18,191 bases of DNA. Origin: Bacillota bacterium. Its GTDB lineage: Bacteria > Bacillota > Sulfobacillia > Sulfobacillales > Sulfobacillaceae. The first letter of the stretch is position 1. Each line of letters starts with the position of its first letter. The position numbers were made by a program, and so were the translations under genes. The notes under the pieces were generated by a model. The model saw nothing but the letters and a program-made list of their open reading frames with translations. It made no database searches and had not been told where the DNA came from. The DNA lies in assembly GCA_023488565.1 (NCBI GenBank), contig JAMDDZ010000087.1, forward strand, positions 1 to 18,191, in the 5' to 3' direction. Of this stretch, positions 1 to 8,839 are shown in pieces.

Positions 1-308
1 TTGGCTTTTTTGGCCACGGTAGCAGTGGACAATGAGCCGAACAATAGCAAGGCTCGCCGACCTAAAACATCGGACAAACGTCCGAATACCCATTGGGACA
101 CAAATGACGAGGCCGCATAAAGCGCTGCCATGGCCCCAATCCAAGGCAAACTAAACCCACGATGCTCAGCATATAACGGCAACAAGGGAAGGATCAGTCC
201 ATATCCGGTCTGAATGATAAAGATAGCGGCACACAAAATCCAAAGTGTCCGAGGCCAACCCGAACCCTGATGGTGATTCGCAACCGAATTGATAATAGCA
301 ACCCCAAT
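1..308 (-). CDS. MFS transporter, N-terminal fragment (truncated by window edge)
   Basis: This is the N-terminal part of a major facilitator superfamily membrane transporter; the substrate cannot be told. The frame encodes a hydrophobic first membrane segment (WILCAAIFIIQTGYGLILPL), then LPLYAEHRGF, a second segment, and the MFS motif A loop GRLSDVLGRR between segments 2 and 3. The gene runs off the left edge after about 100 codons. The start is unclear. In frame, upstream of the open stretch, lies GTG-ATG-GCT-TAG at 320..309, so the natural start pair is followed at once by a stop codon. The first alternative initiator is TTG at 236, which would place the start inside the first membrane segment and has no good ribosome binding site. 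The gene may be intact with an unusual start, may carry a nonsense mutation, or may contain a sequencing error. It lies just downstream of polC but has its own promoter. The family call is firm; the gene's integrity is not. Confidence 0.75.
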   Translation of the reverse strand, partial: MGVAIINSVANHHQGSGWPRTLWILCAAIFIIQTGYGLILPLLPLYAEHRGFSLPWIGAMAALYAASSFVSQWVFGRLSDVLGRRALLLFGSLSTATVAKKA

Positions 309-325
309 CTAAGCCATCACCGCTT

Positions 326-334
326 ATTATAGCA
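326..334 (-). promoter_or_regulatory. Extended -10 promoter for the MFS gene
   Basis: On the minus strand the sequence TGCTATAAT is a perfect extended -10 element. No good -35 hexamer is seen at 16-18 bp. The expected transcription start, about 7 nt downstream, falls at about 320-318, on the GTG/ATG pair that would start the MFS frame. A transcript from here would be leaderless or nearly so. Confidence 0.5.
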
Positions 335-370
335 ATTTTGCAATGAGCGTAGGTTGCCAACAAAGTCCCA

Positions 371-3300
371 TTAAAAAAAGGCTAGTTGACTAGTTTCCCC
401 CAATCCGTCCAACGCACCCTGGCTTCGCAGCAGATCAATCACACTTTTGGTCAAATGCGCCCGCCGCCGCAAGTCATCTATCGAAAGAAATGGGCCTTCG
501 CGTCGTGCCTGAGTAATATTTTCCGCCGCTGACATGCCCAAACCCGGCAAAGCCGCAAACGGAATCAGCAACCCGTCGTCGCGCACCGCAAACCTATCCG
601 CTGGAGACTCCATTAAATCTACCGGATAAAAGCGATAGCCCCTAGCCAGCATCTCCCGCACCAGTTCCAATACGGAAATTTGTCCTCGCTCCTTGGCTGT
701 CGCGTCATTACCTTTAGCCTCGATATCCGAAATCGTTTGATTGACCTTTTTAACGCCGAGCACAGCTACTTGCGGATCAAAATCATCCATATGCCGAGAA
801 AAGTATGTTGCGTAAAACGCCAATGGATGATGAACCTTAAACCACGCGATGCGCCACCCCATCATGACATAGGCGGCTGCATGCGCCTTAGGAAACAAAT
901 AAGAGATTTTACGGCATGATGCAATATACCAGTCAGGAACTTGATTTTGACGCATGGCCTGTTCCTGTTCCGGTTTGAGCCCTTTGCCCTTGCGCACCGA
1001 CTCCGAAATCCCGAACGCCACTTTGGGAGCCAAACCTCGGCTCAGCAAGTAAATCATAATATCATCGCGAGTCGCTATCACATCAGAAAGCGTGGCCAAT
1101 TTTTGCCGTATAAGCTCTTGAGCGTTATTAGTCCAGACCTCGGTGCCATGTGACAGTCCTGAAATCCGAATCAATTCGGCAAAAGTAGCGGGTCGCGTTT
1201 CAATCAACATCCGTCGCACAAATTGCGTACCAAATTCGGGAATCCCCAAGCTGCCTACCGGAGAATTGATGGCATCCGGCGAGACTTCGATGGAAGACGT
1301 ATCACGAAACAGGGCCATGGTTTCGGCATCTTGAAAGGGAATATCGCGCGCAGAAACCCCGGTTAGTTCTTCCAACATTCGAATCGCTGTCGGATCATCG
1401 TGACCTAAAAGGTCCAATTTTAGTAAACGGCCTTCAATGGCATGGTAATCAAAATGTGTGGTGACCACGTCTGATGCGTGGTCGTCAGCGGGATGCTGAA
1501 CCGGACAAAATCGGTAAATAGATTCATCGCGGGGCACCACCATCAACCCCCCAGGGTGTTGCCCTGTGGTGCGCTTAACACCGGTAATGCCACTGGCCAA
1601 CCAATCAATTTCGGCCATCGACAGTTCCCTACCGGCATCACGGGCCCAGGCCCGCACCAGCCCATACGCCGTCTTTTGCGCCACGGTGGTGATGGTCCCA
1701 GCCCGAAATACATGCCCTTGGCCAAATAGTTCTTCGGTATAGCGATGAATGATCGACTGGTATTCCCCGGAAAAATTGAGATCAATGTCTGGCACCTTGT
1801 CGCCTTCAAACCCGAGAAAGGTTTCAAACGGAATGTCTTGCCCATCACCCAGTAGCGCTTGTCCACAGCGGGGGCAAGTTTTAGACGGCAAATCGAATCC
1901 TGAATGATATGCGCCTTCATCCACAAATTCTGAGTACTGACACTTCGGGCACCGGTAATGCGGTGGCAGCGGGTTAACCTCGGTAATCTGCAGCAAGGTG
2001 GCTACCAGAGAGGAACCCACCGATCCCCGCGAGCCTACTAAGTATCCGTCGTCCAATGACTTCTTAACCAGTCTGTGGGCAATGTAGTAAATACTGGAAA
2101 AACCGTTATCGGTTATCGACCGAATTTCTTTCTCCAGGCGTTCCGCCACGATTGCCGGCAGCGGTGTGCCATACATTGCTTCGGCCTGTTGCCGCGGGAC
2201 AGTCTGAATTACAGTTAGAGCTTCATCTAAAGTCGGGGCAAATAGACCGTCCGGCACCGGTTTGACAACCTCGATCCCTTGGAGCAGCCAGTTGGGCGAG
2301 GAATCCACGACATAATCCCGGTCGTCGGACGAGAGCCACTGAAATGCCTCCCGCATTTCGTCTCCTGTTCTTAAGTGCAGTGCGTCAGAGGCATCATGCA
2401 ACTCGCCTTTGGCGGTTGCCGCCAAAATATCCCGGAACACCTTATCTTCAGGACGTAAGTAGTGGGCATCCGAGACCGCTGGCACCGGCTTGTTCCCTGC
2501 GCGCCCCATCATAATCAATTCTTGAAGAAATACTTGGACCGCTTCCGGTGATGCTAAAAATTCGTCTTGGCACAATCTCCCTAATCCATCGGGAGGAGTC
2601 ACCTCCCAGTAGTCGTAGAACCTGATTAGTTGTTCCATATGGGATTGTCCGTCACCCCGTAAAAGTGCCTCAGAGATCTCCCCGCCATGAATCGGGGAAC
2701 CCAAGTACCAGTAATCCCGTCCTTTTTCCAAAGCAGACCTGCGAACCCGAGGCACGCGGTAAAAGGTTTCCAAATGCGATTCCGACACTAACCGATACAG
2801 CGGTTCAATTCCTTCCTGGGATTTTACCAACACCACCACCGGTTGCGGACGCCCAATATTAAAAACCAGGGACTTCAGAGAGCGCAGTTCGGCTTCCTCC
2901 ATCCAATTTCCCTCGGAATCGGTCAAAAGTTTAATCAATACTTCCGCCGTAGCCTCAGCGTCATCCAAAGCTCGGTGATGTTGGGTCAAGGGTACTTTGA
3001 AATGCTGAGTCAATCCGTTTAATCCATAGGATTTCAATCCTGGGACGCTAGTGCGTGCCAAGTTTAAGGAATCCAGCAGCGGGAAATCAATCTCGTGGCC
3101 CAAGTGGCGGCGAACAGCCGAGGTGATAAAGCCATAATCAAATCGTGCATTATGCGCAGCCAAAATGCATCCCTGGGCAAACTCCAAAAACTCCCCCATG
3201 ACTTCGGCAGCCGACGGGGCATTGGCTACATCAATCTCCTTAATTCCCGTAATTTCCATGGTGGTTTGCGAAATGGCACGTTCAGGGCGCACCATGCGGT

Positions 3301-4519
3301 GAAAGTGATCGGTGATGCGCCGACCAACAATTTTCACTGCGCCAATTTCGATAATGTCGTGAATCCTGGGGGACAAACCCGTGGTTTCTACATCCACCAC
3401 GACAATTGGGGTATCAGGCCAAGGAGTTACCAACTGCGGGCCGGTAAGCGAAGCCACAGCATCATCCACCATATTGACCTCAATGCCATAGATAGCCTGA
3501 ACCCCGGTGCTTTTGGACAATTGTTCAAGTTCCGGGAAGGTTTGCACTACCCCGTGATCGACAATAGCTACCGCAGTATGGCCGACTTCCTTGGCCAAGC
3601 GAAACAAGTCCCCTGGTGTCATCAAACCGTCCATTGTGCTCATTTTCGAATGCGCATGCAACTCTATGCGACTGGTATCGCTATGCACCGCTAGCGGAGC
3701 GGGAACAACCCCAGCATCTTTGATGCGAATCACACGCTCCTCACTAAACTTGTCTACCTCCAGCACACCCCGCACCTTGATCCAGGAGCTTTCGCCGAAA
3801 GGTTCCAAAGACTGTTGGGTTCCCCGCCGTTCCGAAAACTTTACCCGGATGGCCCCTTCATTGTCGGTGATAGACCAAGTCCAGTGAACCGCTCCGTCTC
3901 GCGCTACCCGATTGTCGACCCCGAACACCTTGCCTAATACCGTCACCTCACCGGAGTCACTCAGATTGCGCAAAGAAACGGGTGTTGTCCGGGGAACCCC
4001 GCGTCCAATTCGTGGCGACGGTTCCCGCCCGGAAGTCGCTGGCGCAGCTACCGGTACCACGGGATCCCGCCATGCGGGGGACGGTGTGCTAATCTTGTGA
4101 GACCAGGCGGGCATATCGGGCCAAAATTGACGCAACCGCGCCTCCCCGCCCCATTTCTCAAACAAGTCCGCAGCCACCCGATTGGGAAAAACGCAGTCGA
4201 TCCCCGCTGCATCGCCAATGGTAAGACAATGAGCCGGTACCAAGGTCAAAAACCGGGCATGGCTCATTTCCCAAATGCGGCGGATCCGGTCTATGGCAGA
4301 CTCCGGCCATTGATACGCCTGAAATTCCACTGCTACGCCCCAGGCTCGTCCCAATTCCTCAGCCAATGCAGCCTGCCAACGAACATCTTCCGAGCGCATA
4401 TAGGCCACCTGTACCGTTACCGTGTTCGGTGGGTTCCACTGCAGCGCCACAAATGGCGGAGGTTGGTTGGGGTAGCCATGCATTGACAACCATTCGCTCA
4501 CTCGAGATTCCATTGACAC
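371..4519 (-). CDS. polC: DNA polymerase III alpha subunit, PolC type
   Basis: Replicative DNA polymerase of Firmicutes with built-in proofreading. Numbered from the chosen start, the domains run in this order. An N-terminal region is followed by an OB fold (about 187-272) and a PHP domain beginning at RIELHAHSK (His288, His290). Inserted in the PHP domain is a DEDDh 3'-5' exonuclease (Asp376 and Glu378 in VVVDVETTGL, Asp461 in HNARFD, His515 and Asp520 in HRALDD). Next come the polymerase core with SRGSVGSS, a four-cysteine zinc knuckle (Cys857, 860, 882, 885), and the catalytic aspartates in VPDIDLNFSG (Asp911, Asp913) and LLKLDLLGHDD (Asp1036). The length of 1382 aa is slightly below the usual 1430-1440. 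The open frame reaches back to a GTG at 4543 abutting the upstream stop, but AGGAGGG at 4531-4525 places the likely start at the GTG at 4519 (the ATG at 4513 is also possible). It is the last gene of the operon; the rimP-nusA genes that often follow polC are absent. Confidence 0.97.
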   Translation of the reverse strand: MSMESRVSEWLSMHGYPNQPPPFVALQWNPPNTVTVQVAYMRSEDVRWQAALAEELGRAWGVAVEFQAYQWPESAIDRIRRIWEMSHARFLTLVPAHCLTIGDAAGIDCVFPNRVAADLFEKWGGEARLRQFWPDMPAWSHKISTPSPAWRDPVVPVAAPATSGREPSPRIGRGVPRTTPVSLRNLSDSGEVTVLGKVFGVDNRVARDGAVHWTWSITDNEGAIRVKFSERRGTQQSLEPFGESSWIKVRGVLEVDKFSEERVIRIKDAGVVPAPLAVHSDTSRIELHAHSKMSTMDGLMTPGDLFRLAKEVGHTAVAIVDHGVVQTFPELEQLSKSTGVQAIYGIEVNMVDDAVASLTGPQLVTPWPDTPIVVVDVETTGLSPRIHDIIEIGAVKIVGRRITDHFHRMVRPERAISQTTMEITGIKEIDVANAPSAAEVMGEFLEFAQGCILAAHNARFDYGFITSAVRRHLGHEIDFPLLDSLNLARTSVPGLKSYGLNGLTQHFKVPLTQHHRALDDAEATAEVLIKLLTDSEGNWMEEAELRSLKSLVFNIGRPQPVVVLVKSQEGIEPLYRLVSESHLETFYRVPRVRRSALEKGRDYWYLGSPIHGGEISEALLRGDGQSHMEQLIRFYDYWEVTPPDGLGRLCQDEFLASPEAVQVFLQELIMMGRAGNKPVPAVSDAHYLRPEDKVFRDILAATAKGELHDASDALHLRTGDEMREAFQWLSSDDRDYVVDSSPNWLLQGIEVVKPVPDGLFAPTLDEALTVIQTVPRQQAEAMYGTPLPAIVAERLEKEIRSITDNGFSSIYYIAHRLVKKSLDDGYLVGSRGSVGSSLVATLLQITEVNPLPPHYRCPKCQYSEFVDEGAYHSGFDLPSKTCPRCGQALLGDGQDIPFETFLGFEGDKVPDIDLNFSGEYQSIIHRYTEELFGQGHVFRAGTITTVAQKTAYGLVRAWARDAGRELSMAEIDWLASGITGVKRTTGQHPGGLMVVPRDESIYRFCPVQHPADDHASDVVTTHFDYHAIEGRLLKLDLLGHDDPTAIRMLEELTGVSARDIPFQDAETMALFRDTSSIEVSPDAINSPVGSLGIPEFGTQFVRRMLIETRPATFAELIRISGLSHGTEVWTNNAQELIRQKLATLSDVIATRDDIMIYLLSRGLAPKVAFGISESVRKGKGLKPEQEQAMRQNQVPDWYIASCRKISYLFPKAHAAAYVMMGWRIAWFKVHHPLAFYATYFSRHMDDFDPQVAVLGVKKVNQTISDIEAKGNDATAKERGQISVLELVREMLARGYRFYPVDLMESPADRFAVRDDGLLIPFAALPGLGMSAAENITQARREGPFLSIDDLRRRAHLTKSVIDLLRSQGALDGLGETSQLAFF
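373..400 (-). terminator. Weak terminator-like hairpin at the polC 3' end
   Basis: The last codons of polC contain an imperfect stem, CTAG/CTAG with an outer GG/CC pair separated by a bulge and a TCAA loop. A run of seven T residues on the minus strand follows and overlaps the stop codon. The stem is short and AT-rich, so termination would be inefficient. It is listed because it lies at the end of the long operon and just before a new promoter. Confidence 0.25.
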
Positions 4520-4543
4520 CAATGCCCTCCTACAATCATTCAC

Positions 4544-5185
4544 TTACACACGGGGGATTTCTTTAATAATCTCCCAATACATCTTCATGCGTGCGGCCAG
4601 TCCTTTAACCAAACCCATTTTTTCTTCTTTCATCACCTGGGTCACGTCATGTAGGATTACTGCGTAAGGTTCTTTGCCCATCCGTTTGAGTTGACGATGC
4701 ATTTGCAGCTCCACTCCATAGCCCGCACTATCAAGATAGTCGGCCCCGATGAGCAGTTGCTTACGCATGGCCCGTTGACCAGATAAAAACGGGGTCAGTG
4801 CTTGAGCCCAATCCGTAGAAGTGCGGCCGCCCTCGAAAATGCCCACGGTGGCCTCATGATCCCCATTCATTACGGGACGTAAAAGTTCTTGTACATGCGT
4901 TATTGTTAATCCTAGCAAGTCGGCGTCCAAAAACAACAAGATATCGGCGGTAACTTGTTCCGCTCCCGCTTTCAGCGCGCTCCCCTTTCCAGAATTCTCC
5001 GCCAAATCCAAGACTCGTACCCCAATTTCACGGGCAACCCGACTAGTGTCGTCGGTGGATCCATCATTGACCACGATAATATCATCAATTTCCGGCACTG
5101 CCATTAACACGCGCAACACCGATGCAATGTTTTGTTCTTCGTTAAACGCCGGAATTATCGCCGCGACTCGTTCTTTCACCCGCAC
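4544..5185 (-). CDS. Family 2 glycosyltransferase
   Basis: A 213-aa cytoplasmic or membrane-associated GT-A fold glycosyltransferase that would move a sugar from a nucleotide-sugar donor to an unknown acceptor. Visible motifs are the N-terminal IIPAFNEEQNI (10-20), VVNDGSTDDT (38-47), the basic NSGKGSALKAG loop (64-74) and the metal-binding DAD in LLFLDADL (Asp87, Asp89). The layout resembles dolichol-phosphate-mannose synthase and glucosyl-3-phosphoglycerate synthase relatives. No membrane segments follow the catalytic domain; the C-terminus is amphipathic and basic (KGLAARMKMYWEIIKEI), which could touch the membrane. It sits between proS and polC, and its TAA stop directly abuts the open frame of polC. 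Starts are GTG at 5185 or GTG at 5179. AAGG precedes both, 3 and 9 nt away, so the second fits the spacing better. Family certain, substrate unknown. Confidence 0.9.
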   Translation of the reverse strand: MRVKERVAAIIPAFNEEQNIASVLRVLMAVPEIDDIIVVNDGSTDDTSRVAREIGVRVLDLAENSGKGSALKAGAEQVTADILLFLDADLLGLTITHVQELLRPVMNGDHEATVGIFEGGRTSTDWAQALTPFLSGQRAMRKQLLIGADYLDSAGYGVELQMHRQLKRMGKEPYAVILHDVTQVMKEEKMGLVKGLAARMKMYWEIIKEIPRV

Positions 5186-5231
5186 ACACCTTCATTTTCC
5201 CGAAGTCATTTGTTTCGATAGGGTTAACCTC

Positions 5232-6662
5232 TCAATAGGCACGAGCGAATAAGGCGCGATGCTGTCCCGGCCGACCGCAAACAATACAACCTGTACCTGC
5301 CAGTTCGGTATCAAATGGCAGGCAGCGAATGGTCACTGACGTTTCCTGCTTCAACTGATCGGCACATGTTTCTTGACCGCACCAATCTCCCATGAAGAAT
5401 CCCCTAAAGTTATGATGTGCCATTTCCTGGAAATTCTCAACGGCAAACGTATTTTCATGTTGATACTGCCGAGCTTGTTGCAATAGAGTGTCTTGTACCT
5501 GGACCATCAATTGTGTCAACGCTTCTTGAAGCGTCGCCTCGCTAACCGCTATTTTTTCCCCAGTATCGCGGCGCGCTACTATCACTTGCTGCTGCGCCAA
5601 GTCGCGCGGTCCGATTTCAATGCGGACCGGCACCCCCCGCATTTCCCAGTCATTAAATTTATAGCCAGGAGTGAATTCATCACGATCATCCAGCTTCACG
5701 CGAAACGAGGCACTCAAGGTTTTGGCCAAGGTTTTGGCATACCGCGTGACTTGCTCCCGATCATTCCCCCGTCCAATCGGGACAATTACGATTTGAATCG
5801 GGGCCACACGGGGAGGAATTCGCAATCCTTTGTCATCCCCATGAACCATAATCAATGCCCCTATCAACCGCGTCGAAGCACCCCATGACGTCGTCCAGCC
5901 AAATTTCAACGTGCCGTCTTCATCCAAATATTGAATATCAAAGGCTTTGGCAAAATTTTGACCTAAAAAGTGGGAGGTTGTGGATTGCAACGCCTTGCCA
6001 TCCCCCATCAAGGCTTCCAACGTATATGTTTCAATGGCTCCAGCAAAACGTTCACCGGCACTTTTAGCGCCCGCCACCACCGGTATCGCCAACAAATTTT
6101 CCATCATTTCATGATAAATCCCCAGTTGCTGGCGTGTTTCAGCTTCTGCTTCCTCTGCTGTGCGATGCACCGTATGTCCTTCTTGCCACAAAAATTCTGT
6201 GGTACGAAGAAAGGGCCTGGTAGACTTTTCCCAGCGCAGTACATTGGCCCATTGGTTAATCAAAACCGGCAAGTCGCGATACGATTGAATCCATTGTGAA
6301 TACATGGCCCCCACGACGGTTTCCGACGTTGGACGCACTGCGAGCCGTTCCGCCAACACTTCGTTGCCACCCATCGTCACCCAAGCTACTTCAGCGGAAA
6401 AGCCCTCCACATGTTCAGCTTCTTTTATCAGCAGGTGTTCCGGAATTAACAGGGGGAAGTAGGCATTTTGGTGCCCCGTTTCCCGAAATTTCTGATCCAA
6501 TTCGGCTTGAATAAATTCCCATATTCGATAGCTGTATGGTTTCATCACCATAAATCCCTTGATTGGTGCGTAATCCACCATATCCGCCTTTTTGATCACA
6601 TCGGTGTACCATTGCGAGTAATCTTGCGATTTAGGGGTGATTTCTTTGAGAAGCTTTTCCAC
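5232..6662 (-). CDS. proS: Prolyl-tRNA synthetase, archaeal/eukaryal type (ProS type 3)
   Basis: Charges tRNA-Pro with proline in the cytoplasm. From the GTG at 6662 the protein is 476 aa and starts KEITPKSQDYSQWYTDVIKKAD, the typical opening of the compact archaeal/eukaryal-type enzyme. Class II motif 2 is seen at RWEKSTRPFLRTTEFLWQEG (143-162) and motif 3 at WGASTRLIGALIMVHGDDKG (260-279). The C-terminus has a zinc-type cysteine set (CGQETC, one Cys in IRCLPF, CIVC) and ends in tyrosine, as in this group. There is no INS editing insertion between motifs 2 and 3, unlike the 560-570-aa bacterial enzyme. The longer open frame up to 6752 is rejected because AGGAGG at 6677-6672 lies 9 nt before the GTG and the extra residues are ispG read in another frame. 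The gene therefore overlaps ispG by 32 nt, and coupled translation is likely. Confidence 0.97.
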   Translation of the reverse strand: MEKLLKEITPKSQDYSQWYTDVIKKADMVDYAPIKGFMVMKPYSYRIWEFIQAELDQKFRETGHQNAYFPLLIPEHLLIKEAEHVEGFSAEVAWVTMGGNEVLAERLAVRPTSETVVGAMYSQWIQSYRDLPVLINQWANVLRWEKSTRPFLRTTEFLWQEGHTVHRTAEEAEAETRQQLGIYHEMMENLLAIPVVAGAKSAGERFAGAIETYTLEALMGDGKALQSTTSHFLGQNFAKAFDIQYLDEDGTLKFGWTTSWGASTRLIGALIMVHGDDKGLRIPPRVAPIQIVIVPIGRGNDREQVTRYAKTLAKTLSASFRVKLDDRDEFTPGYKFNDWEMRGVPVRIEIGPRDLAQQQVIVARRDTGEKIAVSEATLQEALTQLMVQVQDTLLQQARQYQHENTFAVENFQEMAHHNFRGFFMGDWCGQETCADQLKQETSVTIRCLPFDTELAGTGCIVCGRPGQHRALFARAY

Positions 6663-7713
6663 CCAAACGAACCTCCTCGGCAGCATCCTGAATTTCTTTC
6701 CATAATTCTTCCACCATATCCTGTTGCTCAACTCGCCGCACAATTTCACCATGACGGAAAATCAAGCCCATGTTCTTGCCACCGGCCAACCCGACATCGG
6801 CTTCGCGCGCCTCGCCAGGGCCGTTCACCGCGCATCCCATGACCGCCACCGTAATCGGCTCCGCTATCGTTGCCAACCGACGTTCCAGTTCGTTGGTTAC
6901 CGGCCACATATCAAATTGCAGCCGGCCACAGGTGGGACAGGCTACCAAATTGGCACCCCGCTCTCGAAGTTTCAAGCTTTTGAGGATTTCCCAGGCCACT
7001 CGCAGTTCTTCTTCTCCCGGTGCGGTCAGTGAAACCCGAATGGTGTCGCCAATACCTTCTGCCAAAAGCGTTCCCAGTCCCACGGCAGATTTAATGGTGC
7101 CTTGCAATAAGGTGCCGGCCTCGGTAACCCCCAAATGCAAGGGGTAATCATACGATTTGGCCATTAAACGATAGGCTGCCACCATGGTAGGCACATCCGA
7201 GGCTTTTAACGAAACCACAATGTTGTCATAGTCCAGGTCATTGAGGATCCGAATGTGGCGGGCGGCCGATTCCACCATGGTCTCTGCCGTACGTCCCAAG
7301 TCATGCAGCAGGCCTTTTTCAATAGAACCCGAGTTGACACCGATACGAATCGGAATTTGCCGTTCCTTAGCCGCCTTCACCACTTGTTCCACCCGATCCC
7401 GATCTCCAATGTTGCCGGGGTTCAGTCGCAACTTATCCACGCCTCCGCGAATTACAGTTAGAGCTAAGCGGTAATCAAAATGAATATCCGCCACCACTGG
7501 AATCGGGGAGTGTTTTACAATGGTTGCTACCGCTTGAGCGGCTTCTTGGTCCGGCACAGCAACCCGCACCAACTCGCAGCCCACAGCAACGTAGCGCCGA
7601 ATCTCATCAAGGGTCGCTTCAACATCGCGGGTATCGGTCTTGGTCATCCCCTGCACCACCACGGGGGCTCCGCCGCCAATGGTAAGATCACGCACTTTGA
7701 CCGCTTTTGTCAT
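6631..7713 (-). CDS. ispG: 4-hydroxy-3-methylbut-2-en-1-yl diphosphate synthase
   Basis: Seventh step of the MEP isoprenoid pathway: reductive conversion of methylerythritol cyclodiphosphate to HMBPP using a [4Fe-4S] cluster, in the cytoplasm. At 360 aa it has a TIM-barrel N-terminal part (VVQGMTKTDTRD, VADIHFDYRLA, KLRLNPGNIGD, GVNSGSIEKGLL) and the C-terminal ferredoxin-like part with cluster ligands Cys259 and Cys262 (ACPTCGR), Cys294 (GCAVNGPGE) and Glu301. All four are spaced as in the E. coli enzyme. The ATG at 7713 follows AGGAGGG with good spacing. The 60-nt gap to rseP upstream is one of the longest inside the operon and holds no obvious promoter. The 3' end contains the ribosome binding site and start of proS. 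Confidence 0.97.
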   Translation of the reverse strand: MTKAVKVRDLTIGGGAPVVVQGMTKTDTRDVEATLDEIRRYVAVGCELVRVAVPDQEAAQAVATIVKHSPIPVVADIHFDYRLALTVIRGGVDKLRLNPGNIGDRDRVEQVVKAAKERQIPIRIGVNSGSIEKGLLHDLGRTAETMVESAARHIRILNDLDYDNIVVSLKASDVPTMVAAYRLMAKSYDYPLHLGVTEAGTLLQGTIKSAVGLGTLLAEGIGDTIRVSLTAPGEEELRVAWEILKSLKLRERGANLVACPTCGRLQFDMWPVTNELERRLATIAEPITVAVMGCAVNGPGEAREADVGLAGGKNMGLIFRHGEIVRRVEQQDMVEELWKEIQDAAEEVRLGGKASQRNHP

Positions 7714-7773
7714 CAGAAATCCCTCCTGAGGGTCTTTTCCATTTGAGGTACTTGCCCTGGTCTTATCTTACCA

Positions 7774-8808
7774 TTAGAACGGTGCCCCAACATGAAAGAA
7801 GTGCACGATATCGTGGTAGGTCACCAGCAAAACAAATAACATCAGCACCACAAACCCTACCATATGAATCATGTTTTCCCGATCCGGATCCATGGCTTTG
7901 CGACGCACTCCTTCCAGTCCCAGAAGAAACAGGCGGCTTCCGTCCAATACCGGAATTGGCAATACGTTAAAGAGCCCTAAGTTGGCCGACAAAGCTGCAG
8001 CCAGCAGCACCAGATAGGGCAATCCGTCCTGCGCTGCCTGACTCACATACACCGCGATGCCGACAGGACCGGTTAAATCAAAACGACTTTTCCCAATCAC
8101 TAAATGATACATCGCGACAAACCATCTTCCGGTAAGACGGACCGTATAGTCCACCCCCGAACGGATCGAGGCGAAGAAACCGAGATGGATCATCGCAACT
8201 TGCGGTTCGATACCCACGATATACTCTTTAAGTTGTTTGTCGTATCGAGTGTGCACGGTGACAGTTTTCTTCAACCCATGGCGTTCAATGGTGATGGCCA
8301 GAGGCTGATGAGCATGCGAGACAATGGCTTTTTGCAATTCCGTCCAATTGCCAATGGCCCGACGGTCCACTGCGACAATCTTGTCTCCAGCACGGATTCC
8401 CGCCGTATACGCGGGATAATGAGGGACTGTGCTAGCTACTGTAGTAGTGATCGTCGGAGTACCAATGGGACCAAAAGCCAAGATGTACAAGATCGCCGCC
8501 AGCGCCAAATTCATCACCGGCCCGGCAAGAATCACCGAAAATCGCTGCCACAAGGGGCGATTGGGAAAAGCGTCAGGATCGTTGGTTTTATCCATTTCCA
8601 TGCCCGCTATGCGAACATAGCCACCTAAAGGGATAATCCTCAGCGAATACTTTGTCTCGCCCCATTGGGGCGAGAATAGAGCCGGCCCAAATCCCAGAGA
8701 AAACTCATTAACCCGCATCCCCATTAATTTCGCCACCAGGTAGTGGCCCAATTCATGCACTGACACTAAAATGCCAAAAACCGCCACCAAGGCGATAACT
8801 GTCGTCAT
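7774..8808 (-). CDS. rseP: RIP intramembrane zinc metalloprotease (RseP / site-2 protease)
   Basis: Membrane-embedded site-2 protease of the RseP/RasP/YluC group, which cuts membrane-bound anti-sigma factors and remnant signal peptides. The 344-aa protein has the zinc motif HELGH (His18, Glu19, His22) in the first membrane segment. LGGYVRIAGMEM follows, then a second membrane segment with AGPVMN, one PDZ domain (about 115-200) and the second active-site motif NVLPIPVLDG with Asp289. A final membrane segment lies near the C-terminus. A single PDZ domain is usual for Firmicutes, against two in E. coli. The ATG at 8808 follows GGAGGTG. The gene lies 31 nt after dxr and before ispG, the normal place for this gene in the cluster. 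Confidence 0.96.
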   Translation of the reverse strand: MTTVIALVAVFGILVSVHELGHYLVAKLMGMRVNEFSLGFGPALFSPQWGETKYSLRIIPLGGYVRIAGMEMDKTNDPDAFPNRPLWQRFSVILAGPVMNLALAAILYILAFGPIGTPTITTTVASTVPHYPAYTAGIRAGDKIVAVDRRAIGNWTELQKAIVSHAHQPLAITIERHGLKKTVTVHTRYDKQLKEYIVGIEPQVAMIHLGFFASIRSGVDYTVRLTGRWFVAMYHLVIGKSRFDLTGPVGIAVYVSQAAQDGLPYLVLLAAALSANLGLFNVLPIPVLDGSRLFLLGLEGVRRKAMDPDRENMIHMVGFVVLMLFVLLVTYHDIVHFFHVGAPF

Positions 8809-8839
8809 GACCCTTTCACCTCCCCAGAAAGGCCTCTTG

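Noticed and set aside
3095..3694. 199-codon open frame on the plus strand inside polC
   Set aside because: It lies antisense to the exonuclease and PHP coding region, shows no recognisable domain, and polC is unambiguous there.
6663..6752. Longer N-terminus for ProS starting at 6752
   Set aside because: The extra 30 residues are ispG coding sequence in another frame and do not fit the family; the AGGAGG at 6677-6672 supports the GTG at 6662.
2206..7463. A 17-bp identical string (GAATTACAGTTAGAGCT) in polC and again in ispG
   Set aside because: Both copies encode the same five residues ALTVI in frame and lie in unrelated conserved genes. Shared codon choice by chance explains it better than a repeat element.
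8104..8628. 174-codon open frame on the plus strand inside rseP
   Set aside because: Antisense to a well-supported gene, with low-complexity composition and no recognisable motif.
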